Part shown: piece after piece, positions 58,391 to 64,000 of the stretch
How positions within the stretch are numbered: position 1 is the first letter of the stretch
Layout: each line of letters starts with the position of its first letter
From: Nitrosotalea devaniterrae
Lineage (GTDB): Archaea > Thermoproteota > Nitrososphaeria > Nitrososphaerales > Nitrosopumilaceae
Direction: 5' to 3'
Length of the DNA: 64,000 nucleotides
Assembly (NCBI GenBank): GCA_900065925.1
Contig: LN890280.1
Span: forward strand, 922,451-986,450
Made by a program: the position numbers and the translations under genes
Notes under the pieces: model-generated
Databases searched by the model: none
What the model saw: only the letters and a program-made list of their open reading frames with translations
What the model was told of the DNA's origin: nothing

Positions 58391-59838
58391 TGTGACATCT
58401 CCGGGAGCGTGGTTGTTTCTTGCAATGCATGAGCTGCCTGGAGCAATTCTTTTTCTTTAAATGAATTTGCAAACAGTTGAATTCCAATTGGTAGTCCTGA
58501 ACTTGACATTGAAAATGGAACAGAGATTGCAGGTATTCCAGATAGGTTTGCAGTCACAGTATTGATATCTGTAAGATAGAGTTTTAGAGGATCGTCAATT
58601 TTTTCACCAATCTTAAATGGCAAAATTGGCATTGTTGGAGATATTAGATAATCTACTTTCTTAAACGCCTCGTCAAGCTGTGCCTTTATCATTGTCCTGA
58701 CTTTTTGGGCCTTGAGATAATACTTGCCATAATATCCTGCAGACAAGACAAACGCCCCAAGCAACATTCTTCTTGTCACTTCTGGCCCAAAATGGCTTCG
58801 TGCCTTTGAGACAAATGCCTTGAACTCGTATCCTTCAGTGCTAAAATCAAATCCATATCTTAGGTTGTCATATCTTGAGAGATTGCTACTTGCCTCAGCA
58901 GAGGCAATAGTATAGTATGCTGCAACCGAATGTTCTACTGCGTCAAGAGATATTGGAATGCATTCAGCCCCAAGATCCTGTAGTTTTGATACGGCACTAG
59001 TTGTAGCAGATGCCACGTCCTTGTCTATTCCATCACCAATCATTTGTGATATGATGCCAATCTTTTTCCCAGATATTCCAGATTTTAGATCCTTGGTATA
59101 ATCAACATGTGCGTTGTTTGCAGTAGTGTTATCGTGTGTGTCATGACCAGATATGATATTTAGTAAAAATGCAACATCTTCTACAGTCTTTGCTACTGGA
59201 CCTACCTGTTCTATGCTGTTTGCATAAGAAACAAGGCCATACCTGCTTATCAGACCATAAGTTGGTTTGAGTCCAACCACAGAACAAAAACTTGCAGGGC
59301 TTCGAACAGAACCTCCAGTATCAGAGCCCAAAGATGCAAGACATTCAAGTGCTGCCACTGATGCACCGCTTCCACCGGACGATCCGCCTGGCACATATTC
59401 TGCATTCCATGGGTTTTTTGTTGCACCAAAATAACTAAATTCGGTTGTAGAACCCATTGCAAATTCATCAAGGTTTACTTTGCCAACTATTATGGCGTCT
59501 TCTGATTTTAACCTGGCAGTAACGGTTGCATCATAGGGCGCAACAAAATTCTCAAGCATTTTGGAAGCGCATGTTGTCTTTAGTCCTGCAGTACAAATGT
59601 TATCTTTGATTGATATTGGCATGCCAAAACAGATGCCAGTTTTTTCTTTTGATTTTATTTTTTTGTCAATTGCCTTTGCTTTTTCAAGAGCATTTTGCGA
59701 GTCAACTGTGATAAACGCATGTATTTTTTCATCTGTTTTTTTTATCCTCTCCAATGTCTGTGCGACAAACTCTTCTACAGATATGGCTCCTTCTTTTGCC
59801 TGTGAGACAAATTCAGTAGCCGAGATTCCAAGATTCAT
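58387..59838 (-). CDS. gatA: Asp/Glu-tRNA amidotransferase subunit A
   Basis: 483 residues. Amidase signature with the Ser-cisSer-Lys triad: Lys in PISIKDNICTAG, GGSSGGSGASVAA and GSDTGGSVRSPASFC. It frees ammonia from glutamine and channels it to GatB. ATG at 59838 directly follows the gatC stop. Confidence 0.97.
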   Translation of the reverse strand: MNLGISATEFVSQAKEGAISVEEFVAQTLERIKKTDEKIHAFITVDSQNALEKAKAIDKKIKSKEKTGICFGMPISIKDNICTAGLKTTCASKMLENFVAPYDATVTARLKSEDAIIVGKVNLDEFAMGSTTEFSYFGATKNPWNAEYVPGGSSGGSGASVAALECLASLGSDTGGSVRSPASFCSVVGLKPTYGLISRYGLVSYANSIEQVGPVAKTVEDVAFLLNIISGHDTHDNTTANNAHVDYTKDLKSGISGKKIGIISQMIGDGIDKDVASATTSAVSKLQDLGAECIPISLDAVEHSVAAYYTIASAEASSNLSRYDNLRYGFDFSTEGYEFKAFVSKARSHFGPEVTRRMLLGAFVLSAGYYGKYYLKAQKVRTMIKAQLDEAFKKVDYLISPTMPILPFKIGEKIDDPLKLYLTDINTVTANLSGIPAISVPFSMSSSGLPIGIQLFANSFKEKELLQAAHALQETTTLPEMSQ

Positions 59839-60105
59839 TTAAACCATTTTTGGAGCGCGGATGAAGTTATTTTGATCTTTTTTGAGATGTTCAATCAACG
59901 AGTCCTCATATGGTTCATGAGTATCGTCCCTGAGATTTTCAGCTGCAATTTCGGTTCTTAGGATATCATCAGAGTGAAAGTCTACCTTGTCAAGTCTATC
60001 AAAATAATTTAGAATTTGTTCTACCTGCTTGATGTATTTTTCTGGTTCCTTGAGTTCAACTTTGACCAAATCTCCAAGGTGTTCAATCTCTTTTTTTTCT
60101 ACCAT
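59839..60105 (-). CDS. gatC: Asp/Glu-tRNA amidotransferase subunit C
   Basis: 88 residues. Typical GatC: EIEHLGDLVKVELKEPEKYI, QVEQILNYFDRLDKVD, late LRDDTHEPY. The subunit stabilises GatA. Between aspS (10 bp) and gatA (0 bp). Confidence 0.93.
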   Translation of the reverse strand: MVEKKEIEHLGDLVKVELKEPEKYIKQVEQILNYFDRLDKVDFHSDDILRTEIAAENLRDDTHEPYEDSLIEHLKKDQNNFIRAPKMV

Positions 60106-60115
60106 GTTACTTCAT

Positions 60116-61426
60116 CTACGGCGTAAGCCTATCAACATCACGTGGATAAAATGTAGCATCCCTAACGTTTTCAGTACCTGTAAGGGCCATCATTAGTCTT
60201 TCAAGACCTATACCGCATCCTGCGTGTGGAGGAACTCCATAATCAAACACACGCAAGTGATAATCAAACGCGTCAAGTTTAAAGCCCTTATTTTTCATCC
60301 TCTCTTCTAATTCCATCCTTTTTTCAATTCTCGTACTACCGGAAGACAGTTCAAGATCTCCGAACATCAAGTCAAAGGATTCTGATATTTTTTGATCATC
60401 ACCTTTTGCCTTGACATAGAATGGCTTTGGTGCAAGTGGCCAGTCCTTGATGAAATAAAATCCACTTAGGTTTATTTTCTTTAATTGTGATGGATACAAG
60501 TCATCTCCCCATTTTGTTGTGGCCCCAGCTTTTTGCATACGGTCTACCAACTCAGTATACGTATACTGTGGGATTTTTTCAGGAATTTCCGGAATTATAT
60601 AATCAGTAGTTTTTGTCGACTCGCAGTAATCTTTTACTGTTTTAATGGATTTTTTTATTATATTTTCTACATGAGACATGACATCGTTGTAATCAGAGAA
60701 AGCCTCCTCAAGGTCTATTGAAATTGCTTCTGAGAGGTGTCTGTTAGTCCTTGATGCCTCGGCCCTAAATATTGGAGCGATTTCAAAAATTTTCTCAAAG
60801 CTTAGGGTTAGCTGTTCCTTGTAAAGCTGAGGACTCTGTGCAAGAAATGCTTCCTTGTTATAGTAAAATATTGGAAACAGTGCAGCACCTCCCTCTGTTG
60901 CAGTGGCAATCATCTTGGGGGTATTTACTTCAAGAAATTCTTTTTCATATAGATAATCACGAATTGATTTTAGAACTAGGCTTCTCATCTTGAATATATG
61001 TTGCAAGATATTTCTACGAAGATCAATTGCCCGCAATTCTAATCTTGTATCAATATTTGGAACAGTTTTTGTCTGCCATTGGAATGGGGCAATTTTTTCA
61101 ACAATTGAAAATACACGCAATTCACTTGGAGATATCTCAACTCCCCTTGGCGCCTTTGCAGATGGTTTTACAACACCCTTGACTGCAATGGTTGATTGCT
61201 CCTTTAGTTTTACCAAACTCTCTTTGATCTCATCTGGACACACTCCAGCTTTTGCAGTAATCTGCATCTGTCCTTCTTTATCATTTAACAAAACAAACAC
61301 TAAATTTCCATGATCCCTTACACTTGAAATCCATCCCATTACAACAACTTCTTTTCCATCCATCGATGGATCAAGTTGGTTAGAATAGATGGTTCTTCGC
61401 CAGTCTCCAAGCTCTGTACCTATCAT
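60116..61426 (-). CDS. aspS: Aspartyl-tRNA(Asx) synthetase, archaeal type
   Basis: 436 residues. OB-fold anticodon domain (VVVMGWISSVRDHGNLVFVLL), motif 1/2 with IFRAEASRTNRHLSEAISID, and motif 3 GCGIGLERLMMALTG. Clustered with gatCAB and with no asnS nearby, so it is probably the non-discriminating form that charges tRNA-Asn with Asp for amidation; this needs whole-genome confirmation. Confidence 0.95.
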   Translation of the reverse strand: MIGTELGDWRRTIYSNQLDPSMDGKEVVVMGWISSVRDHGNLVFVLLNDKEGQMQITAKAGVCPDEIKESLVKLKEQSTIAVKGVVKPSAKAPRGVEISPSELRVFSIVEKIAPFQWQTKTVPNIDTRLELRAIDLRRNILQHIFKMRSLVLKSIRDYLYEKEFLEVNTPKMIATATEGGAALFPIFYYNKEAFLAQSPQLYKEQLTLSFEKIFEIAPIFRAEASRTNRHLSEAISIDLEEAFSDYNDVMSHVENIIKKSIKTVKDYCESTKTTDYIIPEIPEKIPQYTYTELVDRMQKAGATTKWGDDLYPSQLKKINLSGFYFIKDWPLAPKPFYVKAKGDDQKISESFDLMFGDLELSSGSTRIEKRMELEERMKNKGFKLDAFDYHLRVFDYGVPPHAGCGIGLERLMMALTGTENVRDATFYPRDVDRLTP

Positions 61427-61528
61427 GTTTTCATCAAATGTCTTTTTGTTAGTGTTAATTTATGTTACTACTAGCTCACCCAGATGGTATAACCGATCCC
61501 ATGGTACTTTTTGAGAATGTTTACGTAG

Positions 61529-62956
<1,428 letters not shown>

Positions 62957-63042
62957 ATTAGCACATTTTAGATTTTCAAAATAAGATCAGAGGTTACTAC
63001 ACTCATGAATAATGATAAATATTTGATAATGAAAATACAATC

Positions 63043-63207
63043 ATGGGATTTTTAGACAAAGTTAAGGACATGGCCCAGAAAGGTGCAGAAAAAGGTGTTG
63101 ACCTTGGAAAAAAAGGCATTGAAAAAGGTACAGAGTTAGGAGTCAAGGGATATCAAGGTGCCAAGGAATCTGCAAAAAAGGGGTACGACAAAGCAAAGAA
63201 AGAATAA
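63043..63207 (+). CDS. 54-residue glycine/lysine repeat protein
   Basis: MGFLDKVKDMAQ, then an 11-residue-like periodic motif (KGAEKGVDLGKKG, IEKGTELGVKG) ending AKKGYDKAKKE. An amphipathic helix with repeats, similar in style to LEA or apolipoprotein-like proteins; could lie on membranes or protect against stress. Function unknown. Clean ATG frame. Confidence 0.6.
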   Translation: MGFLDKVKDMAQKGAEKGVDLGKKGIEKGTELGVKGYQGAKESAKKGYDKAKKE

Positions 63208-63246
63208 TTTTTCATTTGAAAAATACACTAGGCTTGCCACTACAAA

Positions 63247-64000
63247 GTGAGCGTAAATATTCTAAAAACTGCAGAAGAGTCATATTTTCATGAAAGTATA
63301 ACTAGAGAATATCCAAAGATGATTGACCTTTATCGAGTTTTGCCAGAGGAGATGGATGATCTTGTAGTCAAGATTGGTCAGCCACGATATAGAGCAGAGC
63401 AGCTTCTCCGTGCACTATATCATGAATCGCCAAAGCAAATGTCAGATTTACACCAGATTCCATCAGCTATGCGAGATGCACTTGTTGCTGCAGGATATAC
63501 AATAGGTTCTGAAGATGAAGTCCACCGAGTGGTCAGTGAAGACGGTCGTACCACAAAATTACTTCTCAAATTTGATGATCAAACCCTTATCGAAACAGTC
63601 CTCATGCAGTATAATCCATCCCAGGATAAAACACATCCGCGGTCAACAGTTTGTGTTTCCACCCAAGTTGGTTGTCCAATGGGTTGTGTATTTTGTGCCA
63701 CCGGTCAGATGGGTTTTGAAAAAAATCTAAAAGCTGAAGAAATTATTTCCCAAGTACTACACTTTGCACGACTTTTGCGCCAGAGAGGAGAGCATGTTAC
63801 AAACTTGGTGTTCATGGGCATGGGAGAACCTCTTGCAAATTATGATGAAATGGTAAGAGCTGTAAGATTGTTAACACATCCTCGTGCATTTGGACTTGGG
63901 CAGCGAAGTATTACAATTTCAACAGTTGGAGTAATTGCAGGAATAGACCGTCTTGCAGACGAAGATCTTCAAGTCAAGCTTGCAATCTCACTTCATGCAC
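63247..64000 (+). CDS. rlmN: Dual-specificity RNA methyltransferase RlmN (partial)
   Basis: Open to the right edge; C-terminus missing. GTG 63247 fits the AAATAC box about 25 bases upstream (ATG 63319 is the alternative, giving MIDLYRVLPEE). Radical SAM Cys motif CPMGCVFC in STQVGCPMGCVFCATGQMG, then FMGMGEPLANYDE and ITISTVGVI. RlmN methylates C2 of A2503 in 23S rRNA and A37 of some tRNAs; archaeal presence is limited. Confidence 0.92.
   Translation, partial: MSVNILKTAEESYFHESITREYPKMIDLYRVLPEEMDDLVVKIGQPRYRAEQLLRALYHESPKQMSDLHQIPSAMRDALVAAGYTIGSEDEVHRVVSEDGRTTKLLLKFDDQTLIETVLMQYNPSQDKTHPRSTVCVSTQVGCPMGCVFCATGQMGFEKNLKAEEIISQVLHFARLLRQRGEHVTNLVFMGMGEPLANYDEMVRAVRLLTHPRAFGLGQRSITISTVGVIAGIDRLADEDLQVKLAISLHA

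Overview
This window is from an AT-rich archaeon of the Nitrososphaerota (Thaumarchaeota), most likely an ammonia-oxidiser-like member of the Nitrosopumilales. The evidence is: archaeal information-processing genes (EF-1alpha with uS10 and Rpo12, a B-family polymerase with a C-terminal PCNA-binding motif, a Hef-type helicase, an archaeal ThrRS, aspS-gatCAB); an Amt transporter beside two GlnK genes; bifunctional FBP aldolase/phosphatase; a 3-hydroxyacyl-CoA dehydrogenase of the kind used in the 3-hydroxypropionate/4-hydroxybutyrate cycle; proteins with PEFG/PEF C-terminal sorting signals; blue-copper proteins; and many small CxxC proteins. Many genes have a TATA-like box about 25-28 bases before the start codon, as in leaderless archaeal transcripts, and this was used to choose several GTG/TTG starts.

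Layout. 1-5.2 kb looks like the end of an integrated element. It has a tyrosine recombinase at the boundary, a winged-helix gene, a divergent ribbon-helix-helix regulator facing a perfect operator-like palindrome, an HNH nuclease, and an unusual pair: a proteasome-like Ntn hydrolase overlapping a HEAT-repeat gene that runs off the left edge. 5.2-14.7 kb is core metabolism (thrC, CNNM/CorC protein, type II GAPDH, exported thioredoxin-fold oxidoreductase, HMG-CoA synthase), zinc-finger genes, then rpo12-rps10-tuf. 14.8-20.8 kb has an FBP aldolase/phosphatase with a roughly 230-residue Gln/Pro-rich tail, a LOG-like protein, the hydroxyacyl-CoA dehydrogenase and small lineage-specific genes. 20.8-29.4 kb has secreted proteins and a replication/repair set (Hef helicase, dCMP deaminase, PolB), then an agmatinase-family enzyme and a TPR protein.

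29.4-41.6 kb is a mixed signalling, envelope and transport region: ThrRS, a cupredoxin, a response regulator, an exported acetolactate decarboxylase, a decayed PHA synthase remnant, an Mg2+ P-type ATPase, UspA, a HAMP-cyclase, an exported gamma carbonic anhydrase and tRNA-Val(CAC). 41.6-49.7 kb has NRAMP, threonine dehydratase, a strong candidate for an unannotated structured RNA, a second cyclase, and small regulators including tandem AsnC ligand-binding domains. 49.7-56.9 kb has tRNA-Phe(GAA), cobalamin adenosyltransferase, an HD phosphohydrolase, an ornithine cyclodeaminase-type enzyme, an SDR, a PEFG protein and the glnK-glnK/amt nitrogen cluster. 57-64 kb has the aspS-gatC-gatA-gatB operon for indirect Asn/Gln-tRNA formation, a carotenoid oxygenase, a tiny repeat protein and the start of rlmN.

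The most interesting signals are the proteasome-like/HEAT pair in the element, the 79-nt hairpin RNA candidate with its own promoter at 44372-44450, the low-complexity tail on FBP aldolase/phosphatase, the phaC remnant, the operator at 3159-3184, and a hairpin repeat found on both sides of the HAMP-cyclase gene. All functional statements rest on reading motifs by eye; no database search was possible.
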